Origin: Burkholderia anthina
GTDB lineage: Bacteria > Pseudomonadota > Gammaproteobacteria > Burkholderiales > Burkholderiaceae
Direction of reading: 5' to 3'
Assembly: GCF_001547525.1 (NCBI RefSeq)
Contig: NZ_CM003768.1
Coordinates: forward strand, 372,001 to 436,000
Length of the DNA: 64,000 bases
The stretch's first letter is position 1, and every line of letters starts with the position of its first letter. This document shows, in pieces, positions 27,236-40,193 of this stretch. The position numbers were made by a program, and so were the translations under genes. The notes beneath the pieces are model-generated. The model searched no databases and was not told the DNA's origin. It was given only the letters and a program-made list of their open reading frames with translations.

Positions 27236-27265
27236 AAAAAAGGCCGGTCCAACAGGACCGGCCTT
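27236..27265 (-). terminator. Rho-independent terminator of the secDF operon
   Basis: Minus-strand stem AAGGCCGGTCC/GGACCGGCCTT (11 bp, 4-base loop) followed by a run of T (27236-27241), 28 bp past the secF stop. Confidence 0.9.
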
Positions 27266-27292
27266 CGTATATCCGCCGAAACCGCGCAGCGC

Positions 27293-28243
27293 TCAAACCT
27301 GCGCGCCCGCGTTCGGATCGTCCGGATCGTGCGCGGTCTTCTTTTCCTTGATCAGGTCTTCGCGCTTGATGCCGAGCCACATCGCGAGCGAGCCCGCGAC
27401 GAACACCGACGAATAGATGCCGAACATGATGCCGACCGTCAGCGCGAGCGCGAAGTAGTGCAGCGTCGGGCCGCCGAAGAAGAACATCGACAGCACCATC
27501 ATTTCCGTCGACGTGTGCGTGATGATCGTACGCGACATCGTGGTCGTGATCGCGTGGTTGATCACTTCCTGCACGCTCATCTTGCGTTCGCGGCGGAACG
27601 TCTCGCGGATCCGGTCGAAGATGACGACCGACTCGTTGACCGAGTAGCCGAGCACCGCGAGGATCGCCGCGAGCACCGCCAGCGAGAACTCCCACTGGAA
27701 GTACGCGAAGAAGCCGAGAATGATCACGACGTCGTGCAGGTTGGCGATGATGCCGGCCACCGCGTACTTCCATTCGAAGCGGAACGACAGGTAGATCACG
27801 ATGCCGATCACGACGCACGCGAGCGCGAGCAGACCGTCGGTCGCGAGCTCGCGGCCGACCTGCGGACCGACGAACTCGACGCGCTGCAGCGTGACGTCCG
27901 GGCTCTGCGCCTTCAGCGCGCCCATCACCTGGTCGCTCTGCTGCGCGGACGTGAGGCCTTCCTTCAACTGCAGGCGGATCAGCACGTTGCGCGACGTGCC
28001 GAAGTTCTGCACCTGCGCGTCGGCATAGCCGAGCTTGCCGAGCGTCGCGCGCACGGGTTCGAGCTCCGCGGCCTGCTGGTACTGCACCTCGATCACCGTA
28101 CCGCCGGTGAATTCGACGGACAGGTGCAGCCCGCGGTGGAACAGGAAGAACACGGCGGCGAGGAACGTGACCAGCGAGATCACGTTGAACACCAGCGCGT
28201 GCCGCATGAACGGAATGTCTTTACGGATGCGGAAAAATTCCAT
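27293..28243 (-). CDS. secF: SecF, protein translocase accessory subunit
   Basis: A 316-residue inner-membrane RND-type protein that with SecD uses the proton gradient to help the SecYEG channel release exported proteins. Six hydrophobic segments are visible, with a periplasmic domain between the first and second (about 40-130). Conserved features include VEFTGGTVIEV, the GYSVNESVVIFDRIRETFR segment and TTMSRTIITHTSTEMMVLSMFFFGG. Stop codon is followed by a strong terminator; secD ends 18 bp upstream. Confidence 0.97.
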   Translation of the reverse strand: MEFFRIRKDIPFMRHALVFNVISLVTFLAAVFFLFHRGLHLSVEFTGGTVIEVQYQQAAELEPVRATLGKLGYADAQVQNFGTSRNVLIRLQLKEGLTSAQQSDQVMGALKAQSPDVTLQRVEFVGPQVGRELATDGLLALACVVIGIVIYLSFRFEWKYAVAGIIANLHDVVIILGFFAYFQWEFSLAVLAAILAVLGYSVNESVVIFDRIRETFRRERKMSVQEVINHAITTTMSRTIITHTSTEMMVLSMFFFGGPTLHYFALALTVGIMFGIYSSVFVAGSLAMWLGIKREDLIKEKKTAHDPDDPNAGAQV

Positions 28244-28261
28244 GGCTTCGTCTCCGGGGCC

Positions 28262-30280
28262 TTATTGGGTCGAGCCCGGTTTCTTCGGCGACACGCCTTG
28301 CTGCGCGCGGTTGCGCAACTGCGGCTTGCCGGCGCGCGGCGCGTTGCCCTTTGCCGGGGCGGCGAGCTTCGCGGCGCGCGCGGTGTCGGTCGATTCGTCC
28401 GCGTCGGTGAACGACGCGGCGGCCGCGCCTTCCGGCTTCCACACCTGGCCGATCGCGAGCGACTTCAGCTTCTTGCGGCCGCCGTACCAGAGGTTGACGA
28501 TCCCGCGCGAGAAGAACACCGCGGAGAACATCGACGTCAGGATACCGAGACAGTGCACGATCGCGAACGCGCGAACCGGGCCCGAGCCGAACGCGAGCAG
28601 CGCGAGGCCGGCGATCAGCGTCGTGACGTTCGAGTCGAGAATCGTCGCCCACGCGTGCGCGTAGCCGGCCTGGATCGCGAGCTGCGGCGGCTGGCCGGCG
28701 CGCAGTTCTTCGCGCACGCGCTCGTTGATCAGCACGTTCGAGTCGATCGCCATGCCGAGCGCGAGCGCGATTGCCGCGATACCGGGCAGCGTCAGCGTCG
28801 CCTGCATCAGCGACAGCACGGCGACGAGCAGCAGCAAGTTCACCGACAGGCCGATCACCGATACCACGCCGAACAGCATGTAGTACGCGATCATGAACAC
28901 GGCGATCGCGCAGAAGCCCCAGATCACCGAGTGGATGCCCATCTTGATGTTGTCGGCGCCGAGGCTCGGGCCGATCGTGCGTTCCTCGATGATGTCCATC
29001 GGCGCGGCGAGCGAACCGGCGCGCAGCAGCAGCGCGAGATCGGCCGCGGCCTGCGGCGTCGGCTGGCCCGTGATCTGGAAGCGGTCGCCGAGCTCGGACT
29101 GGATCGTCGCGACCGTCAGCACTTCGCCCTTGCCCTTCTCGAACAGCACCATCGCCATCGGCTTGCCGATGTTCTCGCGCGACACCGTGCGCACCGCGCG
29201 GCCGCCCGCCGAATCGAGGCGGATGTTGACCGACGGACGCTGGTGTTCGTCGAAGCCGGCCGATGCGTCGATGATGCGGTCGCCGGTGAAGATCACGTCC
29301 TTCTTCAGCAGCACGGGCGCCTGGTTGCCCTGCGTGAACAGCTCCTCGCCCGGCGGCACGGGGTCGTTCGGGTTCGGGTGCGTGTTGATCGGATCGGCAA
29401 GGCGCGCCTCGAGCGTCGCGGTGCGGCCGATGATGTCCTTCGCCTTCGCGGTGTCCTGCACGCCCGGCAGCTCGACGACGATGCGGTCGCTGCCCTGCTG
29501 TTGCAGGATCGGCTCGGACACGCCGAGTTCGTTGACGCGGTTGTGCAGCGTCGTCAGGTTCTGCTTGAGCGCGGCGTCCTCGACGGATTTCTGCACGGCC
29601 GGCGTGAAGGTGCCGACCACCTGCGTGCCGCCGCCGCCGGGCTGCGTCGCCCATTGCAGCTCGGTGATCGACGCGGCGAGCACCTTGCGGGCATCTTCCG
29701 CCGTCTGCGCATCGCTGAAGTTGACGACCACGGACTGCTCGACGCGGCTCACGCCGCCGTCGCGGATGTTCTTGTCGCGCAGCAGCGCGCGTGCATCGGA
29801 CGCGTCGGAGTCGAGCTTCTTCGTGAGCGCGCCCGTCATGTCGACCTGGAGCAGGAAGTGCACACCGCCGCGCAGGTCGAGGCCGAGATACATCGGCAGC
29901 GCGTGCAGCGCGGTCAGCCAGCGCGGCGACGCGCTCTGCAGGTTCAGCGCGACGACGTACTGCGGATCGTTCGGGTCGGTGTTCAGCGATTTCTGCAGCA
30001 GGTCCTTGACGCGCAGCTGCGTATCGGTGTCCTTCAGGCGCACGCGGATGTTCGCGCTGGTCGCCGTGTTCTCGAAGGTGATGTCGTCCGGCTTGATCTG
30101 CGCGGACGCGAGCGCCGATTCGACCTGGGTCAGCGTGGTCGAGTCGAGCTTGACCGTGGCCTTGCCGCTCGACACCTGCACCGCCGGCGCTTCGCCGAAG
30201 AAGTTGGGCAATGTGTACAGAAGGCCGATGGCGAGCGCCACGACCATCACGACATATTTCCAGAGTGGATAACGATTCAT
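28262..30280 (-). CDS. secD: SecD, protein translocase accessory subunit
   Basis: A 672-residue partner of SecF. It has an N-terminal transmembrane helix (about 6-24), a large periplasmic region (about 30-470) with LDLRGGVHFLLQVDM near 135 and the P1 head domain, and a five-helix C-terminal membrane part. The latter contains GMAIDSNVLINERVREELR near 540. The C-terminus carries an extra 50-residue polar, basic tail (after about 615). Gene order yajC-secD-secF is the classical one. Confidence 0.97.
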   Translation of the reverse strand: MNRYPLWKYVVMVVALAIGLLYTLPNFFGEAPAVQVSSGKATVKLDSTTLTQVESALASAQIKPDDITFENTATSANIRVRLKDTDTQLRVKDLLQKSLNTDPNDPQYVVALNLQSASPRWLTALHALPMYLGLDLRGGVHFLLQVDMTGALTKKLDSDASDARALLRDKNIRDGGVSRVEQSVVVNFSDAQTAEDARKVLAASITELQWATQPGGGGTQVVGTFTPAVQKSVEDAALKQNLTTLHNRVNELGVSEPILQQQGSDRIVVELPGVQDTAKAKDIIGRTATLEARLADPINTHPNPNDPVPPGEELFTQGNQAPVLLKKDVIFTGDRIIDASAGFDEHQRPSVNIRLDSAGGRAVRTVSRENIGKPMAMVLFEKGKGEVLTVATIQSELGDRFQITGQPTPQAAADLALLLRAGSLAAPMDIIEERTIGPSLGADNIKMGIHSVIWGFCAIAVFMIAYYMLFGVVSVIGLSVNLLLLVAVLSLMQATLTLPGIAAIALALGMAIDSNVLINERVREELRAGQPPQLAIQAGYAHAWATILDSNVTTLIAGLALLAFGSGPVRAFAIVHCLGILTSMFSAVFFSRGIVNLWYGGRKKLKSLAIGQVWKPEGAAAASFTDADESTDTARAAKLAAPAKGNAPRAGKPQLRNRAQQGVSPKKPGSTQ

Positions 30281-30386
30281 GAGGGGGCCGAACGGGTGGT
30301 TGGCGTGAAAGCGTCGCGTCCGGCGCCGCGGCGGCCCGCTCTCTCAGGCGGGCACGGCGCGGGGAGCCGGACGCTCGGTGAAGGCC

Positions 30387-30710
30387 TTACAGCGACTTGA
30401 TCGTGCCCTTCGGCAGAATGGTCGTGACGGCAGCCTTCTGCACGGTGATTTCGGTGCCTTCGGCGATTTCGACGCCGATGTAGCCTTCGGTGACCTTCGT
30501 CACCTTGCCGACGAGGCCGCCGCTCGTGACGACTTCGTCGCCCTTCGCCATGGCCGCGAGCATGTTGCGGTGTTCCTTCTGGCGCTTCATCTGCGGACGG
30601 ATCATGATGAAGTACAGCACCGCGAACATCAGGATGAGCGGCAGGAAGCTCATCAGGCTCGATTCGGCGCCACCGGCACCTTGCGCGAAGGCATTGGAAA
30701 TGAACGGCAC
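30387..30710 (-). CDS. yajC: YajC, preprotein translocase accessory subunit
   Basis: A 107-residue protein with a single transmembrane helix (about 18-38: SLMSFLPLILMFAVLYFIMI), followed by the signature RPQMKRQKEHRNMLAAMAKGDEVVTSGGLVGKV. It associates with SecDF in the inner membrane. Length and motif are typical. Part of the queA-tgt-yajC-secD-secF string, the same order as in E. coli. Confidence 0.96.
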   Translation of the reverse strand: MPFISNAFAQGAGGAESSLMSFLPLILMFAVLYFIMIRPQMKRQKEHRNMLAAMAKGDEVVTSGGLVGKVTKVTEGYIGVEIAEGTEITVQKAAVTTILPKGTIKSL

Positions 30711-30740
30711 GTTGGTCTCTCCGTAGGGGAAGATCGAAAA

Positions 30741-30765
30741 ATAAGCCGGTTATTCTACCACCGGC
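30741..30765 (-). terminator. Possible weak terminator between tgt and yajC
   Basis: Minus-strand GCCGGT and ACCGGC arms with a 9-base loop are followed by TTATTTTT. The stem is only 6 bp, so read-through into yajC is likely. Confidence 0.35.
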
Positions 30766-30943
30766 CCCATGCGCAAACGGCGCGGCAAATGCGCTTTCGG
30801 ATCAAGCTGTTAAAGCATGATCCGATACCATTGCGGCTTGTTTGGAAAGGCAATTGTAATGTTTGGCGGTCGCGACCGGTATCGGGATCGCTCAATTTAG
30901 TACGCGTCCTATGCGGCGGGCTGTGATGCGGGCAGTCGGCCCG

Positions 30944-32353
<1,410 letters not shown>

Positions 32354-33421
32354 TTACGCGCCCGGCGCCTCCGGCGTGTCGCGCCGCGTGAGCAGCATCG
32401 CGTCGCCGTAGCTGAAGAACCGGTAGCGTTCGGCGATCGCGTGCCGGTACGCGGCGCGGATCGTCTCGACGCCCGCGAACGCGGACACCAGCATCAGCAG
32501 CGTCGATTTCGGCAGGTGGAAATTCGTGACGAGCCGGTCGACCACGCGGAAACGGTAGCCGGGCGTGATGAAGATGTCGGTCTCGGCCTGCGTCGCCGCG
32601 AGCGCGCGGCCGGCTTCGTCGGCCGAGCGCGCCGCGGCTTCGAGCGCGCGCATCGACGTCGTGCCGACCGCGATCACGTTGCCGCCGCGCGCACGCGTCG
32701 CGGCGATCTTGTCGACGAGCGACTGCGGCAGGTCGTACCACTCGCTGTGCATCTTGTGCTCGGCGATGTTCTCGACGCGCACCGGCTGGAACGTGCCGGC
32801 GCCGACGTGCAGCGTCAGCGTCGCGCGCTCGACGCCCATCGCATCGAGCTTCTCCAGCAGCGGCTGGTCGAAATGCAGCCCGGCCGTAGGAGCTGCCACC
32901 GCGCCCGGGTTGCTCGCGTAAACCGTCTGGTAGCGCGTTTCGTCGGTCGCGTCGGGATCGTGCTCGATATACGGCGGCAGCGGCAGGCGGCCGTGTTGCT
33001 CGATCAGGTCGAGGCACGGCGCGGGAAAGTGCAGCGTGAAGAACGGCTCGACACGCTCGCCGACCGTCACGTCGAACGCATCGGCCAGACGCAGCGTCGT
33101 GCCGGCGCCCGGCGACTTGCTCGCGCGGATCTGCGCGAGCGCCGTGTGCGTGCCCGTCACGCGCTCGATCAGCACCTCGATCCTGCCGCCGCTGGCCTTC
33201 TGGCCGAAGAAACGCGCCTTCAGCACCTTGGTATCGTTGAACACGAGCAGGTCGCCGGGCGCGATGCACGCCGGCAGCTCGGTGAAATGGCGGTCGACCA
33301 GGCGGGCGGGCTCGACGGTGCCGTCCACCTCGAGCAGGCGGCTCGCGGTGCGGTCGGGCAGCGCGGTTTGTGCAATCAGCTCGGGCGGCAGATTGAAATC
33401 GAAATCGGAAAGCGTGAACAT
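32354..33421 (-). CDS. queA: QueA, S-adenosylmethionine:tRNA ribosyltransferase-isomerase
   Basis: Transfers and rearranges ribose from S-adenosylmethionine onto preQ1-tRNA, giving epoxyqueuosine. The 355-residue protein starts [18 protein letters not shown], the normal QueA N-terminus. It has [16 protein letters not shown] near 60-75, [17 protein letters not shown] near 175-192 and [20 protein letters not shown] near 300-320. An in-frame extension of 61 codons upstream is ignored because it crosses the divergent region with recG and lacks family similarity. First gene of the queA-tgt-yajC-secDF string. Confidence 0.95.
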   Translation of the reverse strand: MFTLSDFDFNLPPELIAQTALPDRTASRLLEVDGTVEPARLVDRHFTELPACIAPGDLLVFNDTKVLKARFFGQKASGGRIEVLIERVTGTHTALAQIRASKSPGAGTTLRLADAFDVTVGERVEPFFTLHFPAPCLDLIEQHGRLPLPPYIEHDPDATDETRYQTVYASNPGAVAAPTAGLHFDQPLLEKLDAMGVERATLTLHVGAGTFQPVRVENIAEHKMHSEWYDLPQSLVDKIAATRARGGNVIAVGTTSMRALEAAARSADEAGRALAATQAETDIFITPGYRFRVVDRLVTNFHLPKSTLLMLVSAFAGVETIRAAYRHAIAERYRFFSYGDAMLLTRRDTPEAPGA

Positions 33422-33588
33422 GCGGGCTGGTTCGAAGCGGCCGGCGGGCGTCGCCGGCAGGGCGGAAACGCGTAATCGGGGCGCGCGAGCCGCTATGATG
33501 ACGGGATGCGCGGCCTGGCCGGCGTCGTTCGTTCGGACGACGTGAAAGCCGCTATTGTACTTGCCTTGCGAAGCACCCAGACGATCCG

Positions 33589-35904
33589 ATGCCTGTGTCA
33601 CCACGCCGTTCCCCCGCTGCCGTCGCCGATTCCGCCGATCCGTTCGACGCAGACGATGCCGGCTCGTTAGCGCCGCCCGCAGCGGGCCCCGGCGCGCGCC
33701 GCGCCGGCCCGAAGCGCGGCGCCGACGGCCGGCTCGCGCAGCCCGCGGCGGCCGCGCCCGAGGCCGACGGCGCCGCCGCCGCGAGCGACGAAGCAGGCGC
33801 GGCCGGCGCGAAGCGCAAGAAGAAGCCGGCCGCCGACAAGCCGGTGAAAACCGCCGACAAGCTCGCGAAGCTCGGCCTCACGCGTTCGATCGATCTCGTG
33901 CTGCATCTGCCGATGCGCTACGAGGACGAAACCACGCTCACGCCGATCGGCGAGCTGTTGCCGGGCGGCATCGCGCAGACCGAAGGCGTCGTGTTCGACA
34001 ACGAGGTCGCCTACCGGCCGCGCCGCCAGCTGGTCGTGAAGATCCAGGACGACGACGGCGAGCAGCTCGTGCTGCGCTTCCTGAATTTCTACGGGTCGCA
34101 GGTCAAGCAGATGGCCGTCGGCCAGCGGCTGCGCGTGCGCGGCGACGTGCGCGGCGGTTTTTTCGGGATGGAGATGGTGCATCCGGCCGTGCGCGTCGTC
34201 GAAGCCGACGCGCCGCTGCCGCAGGTGCTCACGCCCGTCTACCCGAGCACGGCCGGCGTATCGCAGGCGTACTTGCGCAAGGCGATCGAGAACGCGGTCG
34301 AGCGCACGCCGCTGCCCGAACTGCTGCCGCCCGAGATCCAGCGCGATTACCTGAAGCCGCTCGACGTGCCGACGCTCGAGCAGGCGGTGCGCATCCTGCA
34401 CCATCCGCGCGTCGATTCCGACGAAGCCGCGCTGATGGACGGCTCGCATCCGGCGTGGACGCGCATCAAGTTCGAGGAGTTGCTCGCGCAGCAACTGTCG
34501 CTCAAGCGGGCGCACGAAGAGCGCCGCACGCGCGCCGCGCCCGCGATGCCGCGCCGCGGCGCGAGCGATGCCGATGCGCTGACGACGCGTTTCTACGCGG
34601 CGCTGCCGTTCACGCTGACCGGCGCGCAGGCGCGCGTCGTCGACGAAATCGCGCACGACCTCACGCTCGCGCACCCGATGCAACGCCTGCTGCAGGGCGA
34701 CGTCGGCAGCGGCAAGACGGTCGTCGCCGCGCTGGCCGCCACGCAGGCGATCGACGCCGGCTACCAGGCCGCGCTGATGGCGCCCACCGAAATCCTCGCG
34801 GAGCAGCACGCGCGCAAGCTGCGCGCGTGGCTGGAGCCGCTCGGCGTGAAGGTCGCGTGGCTCGCGGGCAGCCTGAAGGCGAAGGAGAAACGCGCGGCGA
34901 TCGAGGCGGCCGCGCTCGGCACCGCGCAGCTCGTGATCGGCACGCACGCGATCATCCAGGATACGGTCGAATTCGCGCGGCTCGGCCTCGTGATCGTCGA
35001 CGAGCAGCACCGTTTCGGCGTCGAGCAGCGTCTCGCGCTGCGCGCGAAGGCGGCGAATGCGGCCAACGGCGCGCGCGACTTTCAGCCGCACCAGTTGATG
35101 ATGTCGGCCACGCCGATCCCGCGCACGCTCGCGATGACGTACTACGCGGACCTCGAGGTGTCGACGATCGACGAGCTGCCGCCCGGCCGCACACCCGTGC
35201 TCACGCGCCTCGTCGGCGACGCGCGGCGCGACGAGGTGATCGCCCGCGTGCGCGAGGCCGCGCTGACCGGGCGCCAGGTGTACTGGGTGTGCCCGCTGAT
35301 CGAGGAGAGCGAGACGCTGCAGCTGCAGACGGCCGTCGAAACCTACGAGACGCTCGCCGCCGCGCTCCCCGAACTGAAGGTCGGCCTCGTGCATGGCCGA
35401 CTGTCGCCGGCCGACAAGGCGGCCGTGATGGACGCGTTCACGCGCAACGAAGTGCAGCTGCTGGTCGCGACGACCGTGATCGAGGTCGGCGTCGACGTGC
35501 CGAACGCGTCGTTGATGGTGATCGAGCACGCGGAGCGCTTCGGCCTGGCGCAGCTGCACCAGTTGCGCGGCCGTGTCGGGCGCGGCACCGCGGCGTCGGT
35601 GTGCGTGCTGCTGTACACCGGGCCGCTGTCGATCGCCGGTCGCGAGCGGCTGAAGACGATGCGCGAGACGACCGACGGCTTCGAGATCGCGCGGCGCGAC
35701 CTCGAAATCCGCGGGCCGGGCGAATTCCTCGGCGCGCGCCAGTCGGGCGCGGCGATGCTGCGCTTCGCGAACCTCGAGACCGACGGCTGGCTGATCGACC
35801 CGGCCCGCGAGGCCGCGGCGCGGCTGATTGCCGCGTATCCTGAGGTCGTCACGCAGCATCTGGCGCGCTGGCTCGGCGCGCGCGAGCAGTACCTGAAGGC
35901 CTGA
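33589..35904 (+). CDS. recG: RecG, ATP-dependent branched-DNA helicase
   Basis: Reverses stalled replication forks and processes Holliday-type junctions. The 771-residue protein has a wedge/OB domain (about 130-240), then two helicase lobes. Walker A is GDVGSGKT near 370-377, Walker B-like DEQH near 471-474 and motif [12 protein letters not shown] near 655. It is about 80 residues longer than E. coli RecG; the extra N-terminal part is rich in Ala, Pro, Lys and Arg ([30 protein letters not shown]) and looks disordered. Start kept at MPVSPRRSP because the frame is continuous and a later start would still leave extra sequence. Divergent from queA. Confidence 0.94.
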   Translation: MPVSPRRSPAAVADSADPFDADDAGSLAPPAAGPGARRAGPKRGADGRLAQPAAAAPEADGAAAASDEAGAAGAKRKKKPAADKPVKTADKLAKLGLTRSIDLVLHLPMRYEDETTLTPIGELLPGGIAQTEGVVFDNEVAYRPRRQLVVKIQDDDGEQLVLRFLNFYGSQVKQMAVGQRLRVRGDVRGGFFGMEMVHPAVRVVEADAPLPQVLTPVYPSTAGVSQAYLRKAIENAVERTPLPELLPPEIQRDYLKPLDVPTLEQAVRILHHPRVDSDEAALMDGSHPAWTRIKFEELLAQQLSLKRAHEERRTRAAPAMPRRGASDADALTTRFYAALPFTLTGAQARVVDEIAHDLTLAHPMQRLLQGDVGSGKTVVAALAATQAIDAGYQAALMAPTEILAEQHARKLRAWLEPLGVKVAWLAGSLKAKEKRAAIEAAALGTAQLVIGTHAIIQDTVEFARLGLVIVDEQHRFGVEQRLALRAKAANAANGARDFQPHQLMMSATPIPRTLAMTYYADLEVSTIDELPPGRTPVLTRLVGDARRDEVIARVREAALTGRQVYWVCPLIEESETLQLQTAVETYETLAAALPELKVGLVHGRLSPADKAAVMDAFTRNEVQLLVATTVIEVGVDVPNASLMVIEHAERFGLAQLHQLRGRVGRGTAASVCVLLYTGPLSIAGRERLKTMRETTDGFEIARRDLEIRGPGEFLGARQSGAAMLRFANLETDGWLIDPAREAAARLIAAYPEVVTQHLARWLGAREQYLKA

Positions 35905-35963
35905 TCCACCGGCTCGGGGCCGGATCGAACGCCACCGATCGACGCATCGCGATGCAGAGAAAC

Positions 35964-35993
35964 TTGGCGAACCGGTGCCAACAGGTGTATAAA
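35964..35993 (+). promoter_or_regulatory. Candidate promoter of oxyR
   Basis: TTGGCG (35964-35969) and TATAAA (35988-35993) with an 18-bp spacer stand about 40 bp before the oxyR start. The surrounding sequence is AT-rich, and a TTGGC...GCCAA inverted repeat overlaps the -35 box, which could serve autoregulation. Confidence 0.5.
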
Positions 35994-36030
35994 TTAAACC
36001 TATCGCCTGTATATCTCTGATTGACCCACA

Positions 36031-36990
36031 ATGACGCTGACTGAATTGAAATACATCGTCGCAGTCGCGCGCGAGCGGCATTTCGGCCGTGCGGCCGAAG
36101 CGTGCTTCGTGAGCCAGCCGACGCTATCGGTGGCGATCAAGAAGCTCGAAGACGAGCTCAACGTGCAGATTTTCGAGCGCGGCGCGAGCGAAGTGAGCGT
36201 GACGCCGATCGGCGACCAGATCGTCACCCAGGCACAGCGCGTACTCGAGCAGACTTTCGCGATCAAGGAGATCGCGAAGCAGGGCAAGGACCCGCTCGTC
36301 GGCCCGTTCCGCCTCGGCGTGATTTACACGATCGGGCCGTACCTGCTGCCGACGCTCGTCAAGCAGATGATCCAGCGGGTGCCGCAGATGCCGCTGATGC
36401 TGCAGGAGAACTACACGCTGAAGCTGCTCGAACTGCTGAAGCAGGGCGAGATCGACGCCGCGATCATGGCGCTGCCGTTCCCCGAAACCGGCCTGATGGT
36501 GCGCCCGCTGTACGACGAGCCGTTCGTCGTCGCGCTGCCGGCCGGCCACCCGTGGGAGAAGCGCGACGAAATCGACGCCGAGGACCTGAAGCAGGAAACC
36601 ATGCTGCTGCTCGGCAACGGCCACTGCTTCCGCGATCACGTGCTCGGCGTGTGTCCGGAACTGATGCGCTTCTCGCAGACGGCCGACGGCATCCAGAAGA
36701 CCTTCGAGGGCTCGTCGCTCGAGACGATCCGCCACATGGTCGCGAGCGGCGTCGGCATCACCGTGCTGCCGCGGATGTCGGTCGCCGAGATCGGCCCGCG
36801 CGCGAACGGCCCGGATGCCGAGCTGTTGTCGTACGTGCCGTTCAACGAACCGGTGCCGGACCGCCGCGTCGTGCTCGTATGGCGCAAGAGCTTCACGCGG
36901 ATGCCGGCGATCGACGCGATCAGCGACGCGATTGCCGCGTGCGAGCTGCCCGGTGTCGCGAAGCTCGACATGCCGGCCACGATGAACTGA
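36031..36990 (+). CDS. oxyR: OxyR, peroxide-sensing LysR-type regulator
   Basis: A 319-residue LysR protein with an N-terminal winged helix (about 1-60: ELKYIVAVARERHFGRAAEACFVSQPTLS) and a substrate-like sensing domain. The redox pair is present at Cys199 and Cys208 (GHCFRDHVLGVC), the same spacing and even numbering as in E. coli, where hydrogen peroxide joins them by a disulfide. It stands directly upstream of katG and dps, its expected targets, and downstream of recG. A strong terminator follows. Confidence 0.96.
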   Translation: MTLTELKYIVAVARERHFGRAAEACFVSQPTLSVAIKKLEDELNVQIFERGASEVSVTPIGDQIVTQAQRVLEQTFAIKEIAKQGKDPLVGPFRLGVIYTIGPYLLPTLVKQMIQRVPQMPLMLQENYTLKLLELLKQGEIDAAIMALPFPETGLMVRPLYDEPFVVALPAGHPWEKRDEIDAEDLKQETMLLLGNGHCFRDHVLGVCPELMRFSQTADGIQKTFEGSSLETIRHMVASGVGITVLPRMSVAEIGPRANGPDAELLSYVPFNEPVPDRRVVLVWRKSFTRMPAIDAISDAIAACELPGVAKLDMPATMN

Positions 36991-37024
36991 CGCGCCTTCT
37001 GCATGCGTGTGTGGCAGCGTGATG

Positions 37025-37055
37025 AACGGGGTCGTGCGACCCCGTTTATTTTTCC
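37025..37055 (+). terminator. Rho-independent terminator of oxyR
   Basis: AACGGGGTCG and CGACCCCGTT (10-bp perfect stem, two-base loop) followed by TTATTTTT. Confidence 0.88.
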
Positions 37056-37062
37056 CTATCAA

Positions 37063-37099
37063 ATAGATGAAATTTATTAAATTCAAATAATTGATAGAT
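37063..37099. promoter_or_regulatory. Candidate OxyR-binding site upstream of katG
   Basis: Four tetramers at the OxyR spacing of 4-7-4-7-4-7-4: ATAG, TTAT, AAAT, AGAT. The first half (ATAGATGAAATTTAT) differs from the consensus ATAGnTnnnAnCTAT at one position; the second half is weaker. The tract is the most AT-rich stretch in the window and lies just after oxyR. Confidence 0.5.
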
Positions 37100-37180
37100 T
37101 TATATAGAATCCTCACCATGGATCGGCATCGAGCCGACGTGCGGGATGCACGTTGAATGCAAGCGTCAAAGGAGGATGTC

Positions 37181-37318
37181 ATGATGCGGTCGGTATTGCA
37201 GCACGCGCAGTGGAACGTCCCGTCGCGCGGGACAGTCGTGCATCGCGCCAGGGCGGCGGTTCGCAGCCTGCGTCCGATTGCATTCGCGTACCTGGCGGAT
37301 CGTGTGTATGGCGGATGA
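37181..37318 (+). CDS. Short ORF, 45 residues, between oxyR and katG
   Basis: ATG at 37181 is preceded by a perfect AAAGGAGG (37168-37175) at five-base spacing, one of the best ribosome-binding sites in the window. The 45-residue product begins MMRSVLQHAQWNV, is strongly basic (seven Arg, two His) and ends FAYLADRVYGG. No family is recognised. It sits downstream of the OxyR-like site, so it may be expressed with katG on peroxide stress, as a small protein or as a leader whose translation affects katG. It could also be a chance frame. Confidence 0.5.
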   Translation: MMRSVLQHAQWNVPSRGTVVHRARAAVRSLRPIAFAYLADRVYGG

Positions 37319-37601
37319 GTGCCGCCCCGCGCCGGTCCTGTGTTCCCCGATTCACCCGCCGTCAAGCCATGACGGAGCATCGCATGTCCGATACCGGAAA
37401 AAACACCCGCCTCGCCGGCACGACGGCAGCCGGCGACCGCTTCCCCGAGCGCCCCGCCTGCGGCGCGCGACAGCGGGAACGCGTGCGGAAGGCCGCGCAC
37501 GACGTCCGGTAGCGCGACAGGAGAACCCGCCCGTTCTGTTTCTTACCCCCCGCAATGCTCCACGAACCGCGCCCGGCACGTGGGGGCCTACGAGCAAGTA
37601 A

Positions 37602-39800
<2,199 letters not shown>

Positions 39801-39840
39801 ACCCGGCCGCATCCTGATGTGGTGATGCAGTAACGTGAAG

Positions 39841-39870
39841 CGGCCGGTCGAACGACCGGCCGTTTCTTCT
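39841..39870 (+). terminator. Rho-independent terminator of katG
   Basis: CGGCCGGTCG/CGACCGGCCG, 10-bp perfect stem with a two-base loop, followed by TTTCTTCT. It precedes the short ORF at 39903 and dps, which are therefore at least partly expressed separately. Confidence 0.85.
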
Positions 39871-39902
39871 CTGAACGATGTCTTGTCGAAGGAGTGACGA
39901 CC

Positions 39903-40073
39903 ATGACCCAGATGATGCTCAACGTGCGCGCCGCGGCGTCGCCCATTCTGCGATCGCCGGTCGAGCTGGCGCGTTACGCCGTTGGCTTCGCGATCGTCGT
40001 CGGCGGGGCGGCGGAACTGGTCTCGCAGGCGCTGCACGCGCTCGGGCCGTTCATGTCGATCGCCGGCGGTTGA
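39903..40073 (+). CDS. Short membrane-type ORF, 56 residues, between katG and dps
   Basis: ATG at 39903 follows an AAGGAG site at eight-base spacing. The product starts MTQMMLNVRAAASPIL and contains one hydrophobic stretch (about 24-41: ARYAVGFAIVVGGAAELV) that could span the inner membrane. It ends HALGPFMSIAGG. Codons are strongly GC3-biased like real genes here. It lies between katG and dps, so a role in or beside peroxide defence is possible, but no family is recognised. Confidence 0.6.
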   Translation: MTQMMLNVRAAASPILRSPVELARYAVGFAIVVGGAAELVSQALHALGPFMSIAGG

Positions 40074-40193
40074 GTGCGGTGACGCCTTCGCGACGTTAAA
40101 CTGGCGAGTCGCGAACGGATGCCGCGCGACGCGGCATGCGGCTTGCTCGACGCATTTTCGCCGGTTCAACATTTCGAATGAGGAGTCTCGAAG

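Noticed and set aside
27233..30400. A 1055-codon plus-strand frame opposite secD and secF
   Set aside because: Same antisense artefact; secD and secF are unmistakable on the other strand.
30798..30824. CGGATCA/TGATCCG inverted repeat downstream of tgt as an operator
   Set aside because: Only 7-bp arms 13 bases apart, no linked start codon; chance is likely.
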